Positions 52,687 through 62,171 are shown, counted from the first letter of the stretch. The stretch is DNA of 64,000 nt from Microbacterium aoyamense (GCF_023155855.1 NZ_JAKNUT010000005.1:186001-250000); one strand, 5' to 3'. Notes: generated by a model from the sequence alone, not told the origin. A program made the numbers and translations.

Positions 52687-53802
52687 TCAGCGGTCGAAGC
52701 CCTCGGCGATCAGCTCGATGAGCTCCTCGCGCTCCTCGACGGCGAGGAACGCGCCCGCGGCCGCGTTGAGCTGGAACGCCTCGAGATCGTCGAGCGTGTA
52801 GTCGAACGTCTCGGCGAGAAGCGCCAGCTCGCGCGTGAGCGACGTGCGGCTCATCGTGCGGTTGTCGACGTTCACCGTGACGGCGAACCCCAGCTGATAG
52901 AGCAGGTCGAAGGGGTGGTCCTCGAGCGTCGTGCCCCACTGCGTGATCGCGCCCGTCTGGAGGTTCGACGACGGCGACAGTTCGAGCGGGATCTCGCGAT
53001 CACGCACCCACCGCGCCAGATCGCCGAACTTGACGTAGACCTCATCGGCCTCGCTGGAGACGACCTCGAGGTCCTCGGCGATCCGCACGCCGTGCCCGAG
53101 GCGCAGGGCGCGTCCGTCGATGAGCGCACCCCGGATCGAGTCGAGACCCGCCGCCTCGCCGGCGTGCACCGTCGCGGGGAAGAACTCCGACGCGAGGAAG
53201 TCGAACGCCGCGCGGTGGTTGCTCGCCGGGAACCCGTCCTCGGGGCCGGCGATGTCGAACCCGACGGCGCCGCGCCCGCGCCACGCGACGGCGAGCTCGG
53301 CGATCTCGAGCGACCGGTCGGTGTGGCGCATCGCGGTGATGAGCTGACCGACCCGGATGTCGGTGCCGGCGCGCTCCGCGGCATCCTCCCCCTGGTCGAT
53401 GCCCTCCTGCACGGCCGCCACGACCTCTTCGAGCGACAGGCCGCGTGCCAGGTGCTGCTCGGGCGCCCAGCGCACTTCGCCATAGATCACACCGTCGGCA
53501 GCGAGGTCCTCGACGAACTCGCGTGCGACGCGCGTGAGGCCCTCACGCGTCTGCATGACCGCCGTCGTGAGGTCGAACGTCTTTAGGTACTCGACGAGCG
53601 AGCCCGAATCGCTCTTCTCGGCGAACCAGTCCGCGAGGTCGTCGGCGTCGGACTCGGGGACATCGAGCCCGATCGCGTCGCCCAGCTCGATGATCGTCGC
53701 GGGCCGCACGCCACCGTCGAGGTGGTCGTGCAGCGAGACTTTCGGGAGACCCCGGATCGAGAGTCCCTGCAGGTCGGCATCGCCGTGCTGATCGATGGGC
53801 AT
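52687..53802 (-). CDS. add: Adenosine deaminase
   Basis: 371 aa, ATG 53802. It converts adenosine and deoxyadenosine to inosine. Zinc-binding HDHLDGG, the substrate histidine in TVHAGEAAG and the segment RLGHGVRI are visible; SPSSNLQTG follows. It is the last gene of the nucleoside uptake and salvage operon, 20 bp after deoA. Position corresponds to Rv3313c. Confidence 0.95.
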   Translation of the reverse strand: MPIDQHGDADLQGLSIRGLPKVSLHDHLDGGVRPATIIELGDAIGLDVPESDADDLADWFAEKSDSGSLVEYLKTFDLTTAVMQTREGLTRVAREFVEDLAADGVIYGEVRWAPEQHLARGLSLEEVVAAVQEGIDQGEDAAERAGTDIRVGQLITAMRHTDRSLEIAELAVAWRGRGAVGFDIAGPEDGFPASNHRAAFDFLASEFFPATVHAGEAAGLDSIRGALIDGRALRLGHGVRIAEDLEVVSSEADEVYVKFGDLARWVRDREIPLELSPSSNLQTGAITQWGTTLEDHPFDLLYQLGFAVTVNVDNRTMSRTSLTRELALLAETFDYTLDDLEAFQLNAAAGAFLAVEEREELIELIAEGFDR

Positions 53803-53822
53803 GATGTGCTCCTTCGTGGAGG

Positions 53823-55115
53823 TCAGGCGGTGATGCGTTCGAGGACGAGTGGAGTGGATGCCGGGGCTACCGCCCCCACGTCCCACGCGCCCTCGAGGGC
53901 GTCGAGCGCGCGCTCGAATCGGGAATCATCGTGACCCAGCAAGGTGAACACGGGCTGTCCGGCGCGCACGGCATCGCCGGGCTTCACGTGCAGGTCGATG
54001 CCCGCGGCGTGCAGGATCGGGTCCTCGGCGCGGGCGCGGCCCGCGCCGAGCCGCCATGCCGCGATGCCGAAGGGCAGTGCCTCGATGCGCGTCACGAAGC
54101 CGTCAGCGGCAGCCGTGATCGTATGGGTCTCGCGCGGCTGCGGCAGCGCGGCATCCGGATCCCCGTCCTGCGCGCGGATCATGGCACGCCACGTGTCCAT
54201 CGCGCGGCCGTCCTTCAGAGCCTCCTCGACGTCCGCGTCGGGCTGGCCTGCGAGGGCGAGCATCTCCCGCGCGAGCGCGAGCGTGAGCTCGACGACGTCG
54301 GCGGGGCCCCCGCCCGCGAGCACCTCGACGGACTCGCGCACTTCGTTGGCATTCCCGATCGCGAGCCCCAGGGGCGTGTTCATGTCGGTCAGGAGCGCCG
54401 TCGTCGCGACGCCCGAGTCGGTGCCGAGCGCGACCATCGTGCGGGCGAGCTCGCGCGCACGATCGACGTCGCGCATGAACGCGCCCGAGCCGAACTTGAC
54501 GTCGAGCACGAGCGAGTCCGTGCCCTCCGCGATCTTCTTCGACATGATGCTCGACGCGATGAGCGGGATCGCCTCGACCGTGCCGGTGACGTCGCGCAGG
54601 GCGTAGAGCTTCTTGTCGGCGGGCGCGAGGCCCGAACCCGCGGCGCAGATGACGGCGCCCACATCGCGCAGCTGCGCGAACAGCTCGTCGTTCGACAGCG
54701 CTGCGCGCCACCCCGGGATGGACTCCAGCTTGTCGAGCGTGCCGCCGGTGTGCCCGAGGCCGCGGCCGGACAGCTGCGGCACGGCCACGCCGAAGGTCGC
54801 CACGAGCGGAGCGAGCGGGAGGGTGATCTTGTCGCCGACACCCCCGGTCGAGTGCTTGTCGACGGTCGGCTTGCCCAGGCCAGCGAAGCTCATGCGCTCG
54901 CCCGAGGCGATCATGGCGTCGGTCATGACGCGGATCTCGTCGCGCGTCATCCCGTTGAGGAGGACGGCCATCGCGAACGCCGCCATCTGCGAATCGGCGA
55001 CGTAGCCGCGTGTGTAGGCATCCACCATCCAGCGCAGGGCGTCTTCCGGGATCGCCGTGCCGTCGCGCTTCGCGCGGATCACATCGACGGCATCATGGGG
55101 TTCGACGTCGGTCAT
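53823..55115 (-). CDS. deoA: Thymidine phosphorylase
   Basis: 430 aa, ATG 55115 overlapping the cdd stop by 4 bp. It splits thymidine or deoxyuridine with phosphate. The phosphate loop VDKHSTGGVGDKITLPLAPL is diagnostic, as is LSGRGLGHTGGTLDKLES. The C-terminal domain is typical of the family. A longer in-frame start would overlap cdd entirely, so was rejected. Position matches Rv3314c. Confidence 0.95.
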   Translation of the reverse strand: MTDVEPHDAVDVIRAKRDGTAIPEDALRWMVDAYTRGYVADSQMAAFAMAVLLNGMTRDEIRVMTDAMIASGERMSFAGLGKPTVDKHSTGGVGDKITLPLAPLVATFGVAVPQLSGRGLGHTGGTLDKLESIPGWRAALSNDELFAQLRDVGAVICAAGSGLAPADKKLYALRDVTGTVEAIPLIASSIMSKKIAEGTDSLVLDVKFGSGAFMRDVDRARELARTMVALGTDSGVATTALLTDMNTPLGLAIGNANEVRESVEVLAGGGPADVVELTLALAREMLALAGQPDADVEEALKDGRAMDTWRAMIRAQDGDPDAALPQPRETHTITAAADGFVTRIEALPFGIAAWRLGAGRARAEDPILHAAGIDLHVKPGDAVRAGQPVFTLLGHDDSRFERALDALEGAWDVGAVAPASTPLVLERITA

Positions 55116-55513
55116 CGCGCGGCTTCTTCGAGATCGCGGGGACCGAAGGCGTCCGGCAGCACTTCGTCGATCGTGCGGATGCCCGAGACCGTCTCGAGGA
55201 GCATCCCGGGTACCGCGTGCTCGAAGAGCAGCTGGCGGCAACGACCGCACGGCATGATCGTGTGGCCGTCGTTGTTGACGCACACGAACGCGACGAGCTG
55301 GCCGCCGCCCGACATGTGGAGTTCGGACACGAGCCCGCACTCGGCGCACAGCGTGACGCCGTACGACGCGTTCTCGACGTTGCACCCCTGCACGATGCGG
55401 CCGTCCGATACGAGCGCCGCGGCGCCGACCTTGTAGCGCGAGTAGGGCGCGTAGGCGCGATGCATCGCCTCCGTCGCGGCCGCACGCAGCTCGTCCCAGT
55501 CGATGTCGGTCAC
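55112..55513 (-). CDS. cdd: Cytidine deaminase
   Basis: 133 aa, GTG start at 55513. It converts cytidine to uridine. Zinc ligands and catalytic glutamate appear as LCAECGLVSE and MPCGRCRQLL; NVENASYGVTLCAE is the family motif. Small tetrameric type. Position matches Rv3315c. It follows the ABC permease genes and overlaps deoA by 4 bp. Confidence 0.95.
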   Translation of the reverse strand: MTDIDWDELRAAATEAMHRAYAPYSRYKVGAAALVSDGRIVQGCNVENASYGVTLCAECGLVSELHMSGGGQLVAFVCVNNDGHTIMPCGRCRQLLFEHAVPGMLLETVSGIRTIDEVLPDAFGPRDLEEAAR

Positions 55514-55520
55514 GGATGCC

Positions 55521-56804
55521 TCATCCCTTTATGTACGGTTTGCCGGCCGCTGCAGGCCCGCGGATCTGTCCGGCGAAGCCCGCGACCGCGAGGATCGTCA
55601 CGACGTACGGCAGCATCGCCATGAACTCGCTCGGAATCGGGGTCTGCAGCACCGACAGCAGGTTTCGCAGGTTCGTCGCGAACCCGAACAGCAGCGCCGC
55701 GAGCGTCGCCCGGATCGGATCCCAGCGACCGAAGATGACGGCGGCGAGCGCGATGAAGCCGAGGCCGGCCGTCATGTCCTTGGTGAAGGCGGGCACCGAG
55801 ACGAGCGTGAAGTACGCGCCGCCGATGCCGGCGATGGCCCCGGCGAGCGAGACGTTCCAGAACCGCGAGGTGTTGACCTTGATGCCGACGGTGTCGGCCG
55901 CCTGCGGGTGCTCGCCGACCGCTCGCAGCCGCAGACCCCACCGGGTGCGGTAGAGGCCCCAGGCGACGACCGCGACCGTCGCGTACATGAGGTACCCGAT
56001 GAAGGTCTGGTTGAACAGGACCGGTCCGATGATCGGGATGTCTCCCAGGAGCGGGATCTTCCACCGCTCGAACGTGACCGCCCGGTTGAGCGTCGACTCG
56101 TTCGGCACCAGCAGCGCTCCGTACAGGAACCCGGTGAGTCCTGCCACGAGCACGTTGAGCACGACACCGACGATGACCTGGTCGACGAGGTACTTGATCG
56201 AGAACGCGGCGAGCACGAATGCGACGAGCACGCCGCCCGCCATGGCCCCGATGAGTCCGACGAACGGGTTGTGGGTGATGCTCGAGAGCACCGCCCCCGT
56301 GAATGCTCCGAAGAGGAACTGACCCTCGATCGCGACGTTGACGACGCCGACGCGTTCGCCGATGACACCGCCCAGCGCACCGAAGATGAGCGGGATCGAC
56401 AGCGACACCGCGCCGAACAGCAGACCCGTGACGGGCACGAGGCCGCCCGCGGCCGCCCACACGAGGAACGCGAAGATGGCGAGGAGCCCGTAGACGATCG
56501 CGAGCCACATCCCGCTCTTGCGGTAGCTGTAGGCCTGCCAGACCGCGAGCAGGGTCAGCACGAGGAGCACCGCCCAGACGATCCAGCTCGTCGCGGCGGT
56601 CGGCACCGAGACGACGGGGAGCGTCAAGGACGAACTGGCATCTCCGAGGCGGAAGCTCGATTCACCCGTCCGCGGCGAGAACAGGAAGAGGAGTGCGAGC
56701 AGGACCGTGACGATCCCGAGTGTGATCGCGAGCTTCCACGACCGCACCTTGACGGTCGTCAGCTGCGGAAGGCCCGACACATCGGCCGATGCGAGAGCGG
56801 TCAT
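55521..56804 (-). CDS. Nucleoside ABC transporter permease 2
   Basis: 427 aa, ATG 56804, 4-bp overlap with permease 1. About ten hydrophobic segments. VNVAIEGQFLFGAFTGAVLSS and GLRLRAVGEHPQAADTVGI are the family signature of RbsC/BmpD-type permeases such as NupQ. It forms the channel with permease 1 for import of nucleosides delivered by the BMP lipoprotein. Confidence 0.9.
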   Translation of the reverse strand: MTALASADVSGLPQLTTVKVRSWKLAITLGIVTVLLALLFLFSPRTGESSFRLGDASSSLTLPVVSVPTAATSWIVWAVLLVLTLLAVWQAYSYRKSGMWLAIVYGLLAIFAFLVWAAAGGLVPVTGLLFGAVSLSIPLIFGALGGVIGERVGVVNVAIEGQFLFGAFTGAVLSSITHNPFVGLIGAMAGGVLVAFVLAAFSIKYLVDQVIVGVVLNVLVAGLTGFLYGALLVPNESTLNRAVTFERWKIPLLGDIPIIGPVLFNQTFIGYLMYATVAVVAWGLYRTRWGLRLRAVGEHPQAADTVGIKVNTSRFWNVSLAGAIAGIGGAYFTLVSVPAFTKDMTAGLGFIALAAVIFGRWDPIRATLAALLFGFATNLRNLLSVLQTPIPSEFMAMLPYVVTILAVAGFAGQIRGPAAAGKPYIKG

Positions 56805-58144
56805 GACATCACCGCCTTCTTCGCCGCCTTGGCTCTCGCCTTGGCCGCCTTCTCGGCATCGGTCTTCGGGAGGAAGAAGATCGTGCGGATGAGCGGCGGA
56901 GCCGCGATGAAGAGCACGATGAGCGACTGCACGACGAGCACGATGTCGACCGGGATGCCCTGCGACGCCTGCATCGTGAACGACCCCGCCTTGAGAGCGC
57001 CGAAGAGCAGACCGGCGGCGAAGACGCCCCACGCGCGGCTGCGACCGAGGAGGGCGACCGTGATCGCGTCGAAGCCGATGCCGGCGTCGATCGTGCTGTC
57101 GAACCCGGTCGTCACGGCGCCCTGGATCTGGTTCATGCCGGCGAGGCCCGCGAGGCCGCCCGCGAAGAGCATCGCGTAGATGTACATGCGCTGCACCGAG
57201 ATGCCCGATGCCCGTGCGGCGTGCGGGTTCTCCCCGACGGCGCGCAGACGGAAGCCCAGGCTCGACCGCTCGACGAGCCACCACACGAAGACCGTCGCGC
57301 CGATGACGACGACGAAACCCCAGTCCAGGAGGGGGAAGCGCGGGCCGAAGAGCTCGGGGAACTGGGCGTTCGCCGGGGTCGCTGCCGAGATGGGCTGCCC
57401 ACCCGACGGGCGCTGCAGCACGCCGGGCGTGCGCACCATCCACTGCACGAGGTAGATCGCGACGTAGTTGAGCATGATCGTGAGGATGACCTCGTGCGCA
57501 CCCGTGCGCGCCTTGAGAAGCCCCACGATGCCGCCCCAGATCGCACCGCCCGCGATGCCGGCCGCAAGCGTGACCGGCAGCTGCAGGAACATCGGCAGGT
57601 CGAGGTTGAAGGTCAGCAGCGCCGCGACGGCGCAGCCGATGAGGATCTGCCCCCGGGCGCCGATGTTGAACAGGCCGACGCGGAACGCGAGCCCGACGCC
57701 GAGGCCGGCCGCGATGAGCGGAGCGGCGAAGCCGAGCGTGTTCGTGAGCGGACGGATCTGGGTGAGGAAGTCGTCGGCCCGCGCGTTGAAGATCGACCCG
57801 CGGAAGAGCGCCTCGTAACCGCCGTAGACCGAGTTCCAGATCGCGACGAACGTGTCGCCCGGCCGGCTGAAGAAGTAGACGGATGCCGTCTGCACCTCTT
57901 TGTTCGTCACGGCCATCAGGATGCCGCCGACGATGACCGCCGCGACGATCGCGAGGAGCGTCGTCACCCAGTTGCTGCGGAGCAGTTCCTTGAGGAAGAC
58001 GTTCTGACGCGGCGCGGGCGCGAAGTCGTCGGCCTTCGGCGACGTCGCGGACTCGCCGCCCGTGAGCGGGCCCGAGACCGGCGGCAGCTGCTCGGGGGGC
58101 AGCCCCTTCAGGGGCTCGCCGGCTCCTGGTGTCTGACCGCTCAC
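56801..58144 (-). CDS. Nucleoside ABC transporter permease 1
   Basis: 447 aa, GTG start at 58144. A 65-residue cytoplasmic, proline-rich N-terminus precedes about nine membrane segments. FNIGARGQILIGCAVAAL and GFRLRAVGENPHAARASGI give the NupP-type family. The lysine/alanine-rich tail AEKAAKARAKAAKKAV is probably cytoplasmic. It works with permease 2 and the double-ATPase subunit. Confidence 0.9.
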   Translation of the reverse strand: MSGQTPGAGEPLKGLPPEQLPPVSGPLTGGESATSPKADDFAPAPRQNVFLKELLRSNWVTTLLAIVAAVIVGGILMAVTNKEVQTASVYFFSRPGDTFVAIWNSVYGGYEALFRGSIFNARADDFLTQIRPLTNTLGFAAPLIAAGLGVGLAFRVGLFNIGARGQILIGCAVAALLTFNLDLPMFLQLPVTLAAGIAGGAIWGGIVGLLKARTGAHEVILTIMLNYVAIYLVQWMVRTPGVLQRPSGGQPISAATPANAQFPELFGPRFPLLDWGFVVVIGATVFVWWLVERSSLGFRLRAVGENPHAARASGISVQRMYIYAMLFAGGLAGLAGMNQIQGAVTTGFDSTIDAGIGFDAITVALLGRSRAWGVFAAGLLFGALKAGSFTMQASQGIPVDIVLVVQSLIVLFIAAPPLIRTIFFLPKTDAEKAAKARAKAAKKAVMS

Positions 58145-59655
58145 GCCGCCGCCTCCTCGGGCTTCTCGCCGGCCATCAGCAGGCCGAGCACGTCACGGGG
58201 GGTGTCGCCGGGCACGATGCCGACGATGCCGCCGCGGTACATCACCGCGATGCGGTCGGCAAGGGCCGAGACCTCATCGAGTTCGGTCGAGACGACGACG
58301 ACCGGGATGCCGGCATCCCTCGTCTCGATGATGCGCTTGTGGATGAACTCGATCGATCCGACGTCGACGCCGCGCGTCGGCTGCGCCGCGACGAGCAGCT
58401 TGAGCTCGCGGCTCATCTCGCGGGCGATGACGACCTTCTGCTGGTTGCCGCCCGAGAGGGTTCCGGCGGGGACCTGGGAGCCCTGCGTGCGGATGTCGTA
58501 CTCGGTGATCCGCGCCTTCGCGAACTCGTCGAGCACCGCGCGGCGGATCGTGCCGCCGCGGACGAACTCGGGGTCGGACGAGCGGTCGAGGATCAGGTTC
58601 TCGGCGACGCTGAAGCCGCCCACGAGGCCGTCCTCGGTTCGGTCTTCGGGCACGAACCCGACGCCCTCGTCGAGGATGCCGCGCACGGACTTGCCGACGA
58701 GTTCGCGGCCGTCGAGCGCGATCGAGCCGGTGACCCGATCGGCGAGACCGACGATCGCCTCGACGAGCTCGGTCTGGCCGTTGCCCTGCACACCCGCGAC
58801 GGCGAGGACCTCGCCGGGGCGCACTTCGAAGTTCACGCTGTCGACGACGACCGTGCCGTCGGGTGCGATGACCCGCAGGTCGGTCACGACGAGGCCGCCT
58901 TCGCCCACCTTCGGGGCGTCCTTGTGGACGGTCAGCTCGACCGCTCGACCCACCATGAGCGATGCGAGCTCGGTGTTGGATGCCGTCGGGGATGCCTCGC
59001 CCACGACCTTGCCGAGGCGGATCACGGTGATGCGGTCGGCGACCTCGCGCACCTCGCGGAGTTTGTGGGTGATGAAGACGATCGAGGTGCCCTCGTCACG
59101 CAGCTGGCGCATGATCGCCATGAGCTCGTCGGTCTCCTGCGGCGTGAGCACCGCGGTGGGCTCGTCGAAGACGAGGACCTTGGCCTCGCGCGAGAGCGCC
59201 TTGATGATCTCGACACGCTGCTGCACGCCGACGGGCAGATCGCCCACGAGCGCATCGGGATCCACTTCGAACCCGAACCGCTTCGCGACATCGCGGACGT
59301 GCTGACGTGCCTTCGGCAGGTCGAGGGCGCCGAGCGCCTTCGTGTCCTCGTGGCCGAGCATGACGTTCTCGGCGACCGTGAAGACGGGGATGAGCATGAA
59401 GTGCTGATGCACCATGCCGATGCCGGCGGCCATGGCATCGCCCGGCCCCCGGAAATGCTGGACGACATCGTCCAGGAGGATCTCGCCCTCGTCGGCCTGG
59501 TAGAGGCCGTAGAGCACGTTCATGAGGGTGGACTTGCCTGCGCCGTTCTCGCCCAGGAGGGCGTGGATCTCACCCGGTTCGACCACGAGATCGATGTGGT
59601 CGTTCGCGACGAGAGTCCCGAACCGCTTCGTGATCCCACGGAGCTCGAGCTTCAT
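58141..59655 (-). CDS. Nucleoside ABC transporter ATPase with two ATP-binding domains
   Basis: 504 aa, ATG 59655. Domain 1: LLGENGAGKSTLMNVLYG, LPVGVQQRVEIIKALSR, VLVFDEPTAVL. Domain 2: AVAGVQGNGQTELVEAIVGL (Walker A degenerate as in RbsA/NupO types), LSGGNQQKVVIAREM, LLVAAQPTRGVD. This tandem ATPase pattern serves sugar/nucleoside importers. It overlaps permease 1 by 4 bp. A 17-bp hairpin upstream separates it from the binding-protein gene. Confidence 0.92.
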   Translation of the reverse strand: MKLELRGITKRFGTLVANDHIDLVVEPGEIHALLGENGAGKSTLMNVLYGLYQADEGEILLDDVVQHFRGPGDAMAAGIGMVHQHFMLIPVFTVAENVMLGHEDTKALGALDLPKARQHVRDVAKRFGFEVDPDALVGDLPVGVQQRVEIIKALSREAKVLVFDEPTAVLTPQETDELMAIMRQLRDEGTSIVFITHKLREVREVADRITVIRLGKVVGEASPTASNTELASLMVGRAVELTVHKDAPKVGEGGLVVTDLRVIAPDGTVVVDSVNFEVRPGEVLAVAGVQGNGQTELVEAIVGLADRVTGSIALDGRELVGKSVRGILDEGVGFVPEDRTEDGLVGGFSVAENLILDRSSDPEFVRGGTIRRAVLDEFAKARITEYDIRTQGSQVPAGTLSGGNQQKVVIAREMSRELKLLVAAQPTRGVDVGSIEFIHKRIIETRDAGIPVVVVSTELDEVSALADRIAVMYRGGIVGIVPGDTPRDVLGLLMAGEKPEEAAA

Positions 59656-59709
59656 AGATGCACCTTATCCAGTGTCATGCGCGGCCCGGAAGGACTGCGC
59701 CGGGGATGA

Positions 59710-59746
59710 CCGCGGCCGGGTGGATGCGTCATCCACCCGGCCGCGG
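59710..59746 (-). terminator. Perfect 17-bp hairpin between BMP and ATPase genes
   Basis: CCGCGGCCGGGTGGATG (59710-59726) pairs fully with 59730-59746 around a CGT loop. On the minus strand it lies after the lipoprotein gene and before the ATPase gene. It should stop or slow part of the transcripts, keeping the binding protein more abundant than the membrane subunits. Confidence 0.7.
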
Positions 59747-59764
59747 CACGGTACTGCGGTTCGC

Positions 59765-60880
59765 TTACGGCGAGCTGGGCGAGGTGACCTCGAGCTCACC
59801 CGAGATGATCTGCTCCTGCAGGGTCGCGAGCTCGTCGGTCAGGCCGGCGGGCAGCTGCGACTCGAACGAGCCGAAGCCGGACAGGCCGACGCCCTCGTTC
59901 TCGAGCGTGCCGACGTACGGCGTGACGTCGAAGTCGCCACCGGCCGCCTGCGTCGTGGCCTCGTAGACCGCGACGTCGATGCGCTTCATGATCGAGAAGA
60001 GCACGAGGTCGGCGACCGACGGGTCGGCGACGGCGAGGTCGGAGTCGACACCGATGAGCAGGCTGCTGGAGCTGGCCTCGGTGATCGCGGCTGCGGCGCT
60101 CTGGTAGATCGGGCCGCCGACGGGCAGGAGGACGTCGACACCCTGGTCGAGAACACCCTGCATGGCCTGCTTGGAGTCGTCGTTCGCCTCGAAGTTGTTC
60201 GTGAACGAACCCTCCTGGGTCGCGACGTCCCAGCCGACCGTGCCGACCGAAGCGCCCTTGTCTTCGTTGTACTTGCCGACGCCGTCGACGAAGCCGTCCA
60301 TGAAGATCGTCACCGGCGGGATCTTGATGCCGCCGACCGTGCCGACCTTGTTGACTCCGGCCTCAGCCGACCACGCCGCCGCGGCGTAGCCGCCGAGGTA
60401 CGCGGCCTGGACCGTGTCGAACATCAGGGGCTTGATGTTGGGCGCGTCGGTCGTGCCGTCGAAGTCGGCGTCGGCCCAGTCGTCGATGATCGCGTAGTCG
60501 ATGTCGGGGTTCGCGGTCGCCGAGGCGATCGTGTCGGCCGACAGCTTGAAGCCGACCGCGACGATGAAGTCGCAGCCCTCGGCGACGAGGTTCTCGAGGT
60601 TCGACGCGTAGTCGTTGGCGCTGCGCGACTCGACCTCGATCGGCGTGACACCGAGCTCCTCGGCCGCGCGCTCCATGCCCTCGAGGGCCGACTGGTTGAA
60701 CGACTTGTCGTTGAACCCGCCGTCGTCCGACACGAGGCAGGGGACGAAATCGAGGGCTTCGGGAGCCTCCGAGCCTTCGCCGCCGGTCTCGGGCGCTGCG
60801 CCACAGCCCGCGAGGACAAGGGCGAAGGTCGCTGCTGCTGCGGCAGCTCCGACGAGCTTCTTGGTGCGTGAGATGGTCAA
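59765..60880 (-). CDS. BMP family nucleoside-binding lipoprotein
   Basis: 371 aa from TTG 60880, with GGAGG 6 bp upstream; the ATG at 60898 and GTG at 60892 would place residues before this ribosome site. The lipobox ALVLAGCGA follows a short hydrophobic segment. The mature part has the PnrA/BMP fold, with DDGGFNDKSFNQSALEGMER and EAEGCDF-type loops (NLVAEGCDFIVAVG). It captures nucleosides for the ABC importer encoded next to it. Confidence 0.92.
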   Translation of the reverse strand: MTISRTKKLVGAAAAAATFALVLAGCGAAPETGGEGSEAPEALDFVPCLVSDDGGFNDKSFNQSALEGMERAAEELGVTPIEVESRSANDYASNLENLVAEGCDFIVAVGFKLSADTIASATANPDIDYAIIDDWADADFDGTTDAPNIKPLMFDTVQAAYLGGYAAAAWSAEAGVNKVGTVGGIKIPPVTIFMDGFVDGVGKYNEDKGASVGTVGWDVATQEGSFTNNFEANDDSKQAMQGVLDQGVDVLLPVGGPIYQSAAAAITEASSSSLLIGVDSDLAVADPSVADLVLFSIMKRIDVAVYEATTQAAGGDFDVTPYVGTLENEGVGLSGFGSFESQLPAGLTDELATLQEQIISGELEVTSPSSP

Positions 60881-60920
60881 CTCAGCCTCCACATCCATGG
60901 CCCCGCGTCTCTCACGGGGA

Positions 60921-60935
60921 CGGTAAACGTTACCG
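60921..60935 (-). promoter_or_regulatory. Palindrome CGGTAA-ACG-TTACCG upstream of BMP gene
   Basis: Perfect 6-bp inverted repeat with a 3-bp spacer in the leader/promoter of the nucleoside operon, about 40 bp before the TTG. It could be a nucleoside-responsive repressor site; the regulator is not in the window. The -10 was not resolved. Confidence 0.45.
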
Positions 60936-61017
60936 AGTGTGACGCGACAGTTGCATGGTTCGCATCTCCCGAACGGGGAATGGTTACAAAGACGCAATAA
61001 CCCCGACATCCGCCTCG

Positions 61018-62133
61018 TCAGAGCACGTCGCCGCGGCCCGTGAGCTTCAATGCGTCCACGACGCCCTTCACGCGCTGCGCGTGCTCGGTCGTGGTCACCA
61101 GGAGCGCGTCCTCGGTGTCGACGATCACGATGTCCTTCACGCCGATCACGCTGATCACCCGGGGGGTCTGACTGACGACGATGCCGCTCGCGGCGTCCGC
61201 GAGCACCCGTGCGTTCGATCCCAGGATGGCCAGGTTCTCTTTGCGTCCGCCCGAATTGAGCTTCGACAGGCTCGCGAAGTCGCCCACGTCGTCCCAGTCG
61301 AAGTGACCCGGGATGACGGCGAGCCGGCCCTTCGCCGCCGCGGGCTCGGCGACGGCGTAGTCGATCGCGATCTTCGTGAGGGTCGGCCACACGCGGTCGA
61401 CGACCGGACCACGGGCATCCCGGTCGTCCCAGGCCTCCGCCAGCTCGATGAGTCCCGCGTGGAGTTCGGGCTGATTCGCCTCGATCTCGGCGAGCAGGAC
61501 GTCGGCGCGCGAGATGAACATGCCGGCGTTCCAGAGGTACGAGCGCGCCATGAGGTACTCGGTCGCCGTCTCGAGGTCGGGCTTCTCGACGAAGCTGTCG
61601 ACGAGCGCCGCCTCGGGCGCGCCGTCGATGATGAGCCCCTCGCCCTTCTTTATGTAGCCGAACCCGACCGAGGGCTCGGAGGGCTGGATGCCGATCGTGC
61701 AGATGTAGCCCTCGCGCGCCGTGGCGACCGCCTGCCGCACCGACCAATCGAACAGATGGGGGACCCGGATGACGTGATCCGCCGCGAACGAGCCGATGAT
61801 GACGTCGGGCTCGCGCCGCACGAGGATCGCGGCCGCGAGGCCGATCGCCGCGGTCGAGTCACGAGGCTCGGATTCGAGGAAGACGTTCCTGTCCGGGATG
61901 CCGGGCAGCTCCCCCTCGACGGCCGCGCGATGCGCGCGACCCGTGACCACGGCGATGCGATCGGGGCCGGTGAGGGGCTCGAGGCGATCCCACGTACCGC
62001 GCAGGAGCGTGTGCCCGGAGCCGGTGAGGTCGTGCAGGAACTTGGGCGCATCGGCTCGCGACAGCGGCCACAGTCGGCTGCCGATGCCCCCGGCCGGGAT
62101 GACGGCGTAGAAATCCTCGATCGTCTCGGTCAT
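61018..62133 (-). CDS. manC: Mannose-1-phosphate guanylyltransferase
   Basis: 371 aa. It makes GDP-mannose from mannose-1-phosphate and GTP, supplying wall and lipid mannosylation. The nucleotide loop VIPAGGIGSRLWPLSRADAPKF is clear (given in part: AGGIGSRLWPLSR). The second half has FVEKPDLETA and FDWDDVGDFASL, the product/metal region. Context matches manB (Rv3264c). Leaderless start supported by TAGCCT. It diverges from sdhC. Confidence 0.94.
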   Translation of the reverse strand: MTETIEDFYAVIPAGGIGSRLWPLSRADAPKFLHDLTGSGHTLLRGTWDRLEPLTGPDRIAVVTGRAHRAAVEGELPGIPDRNVFLESEPRDSTAAIGLAAAILVRREPDVIIGSFAADHVIRVPHLFDWSVRQAVATAREGYICTIGIQPSEPSVGFGYIKKGEGLIIDGAPEAALVDSFVEKPDLETATEYLMARSYLWNAGMFISRADVLLAEIEANQPELHAGLIELAEAWDDRDARGPVVDRVWPTLTKIAIDYAVAEPAAAKGRLAVIPGHFDWDDVGDFASLSKLNSGGRKENLAILGSNARVLADAASGIVVSQTPRVISVIGVKDIVIVDTEDALLVTTTEHAQRVKGVVDALKLTGRGDVL

Positions 62134-62139
62134 CCCCCC

Positions 62140-62145
62140 AGGCTA
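62140..62145 (-). promoter_or_regulatory. -10 element TAGCCT (leaderless manC)
   Basis: TAGCCT ends 6 bp before ATG 62133 on the minus strand. Confidence 0.55.
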
Positions 62146-62171
62146 TCGGGGCCGTCGCGCTCGAGCAGTTA

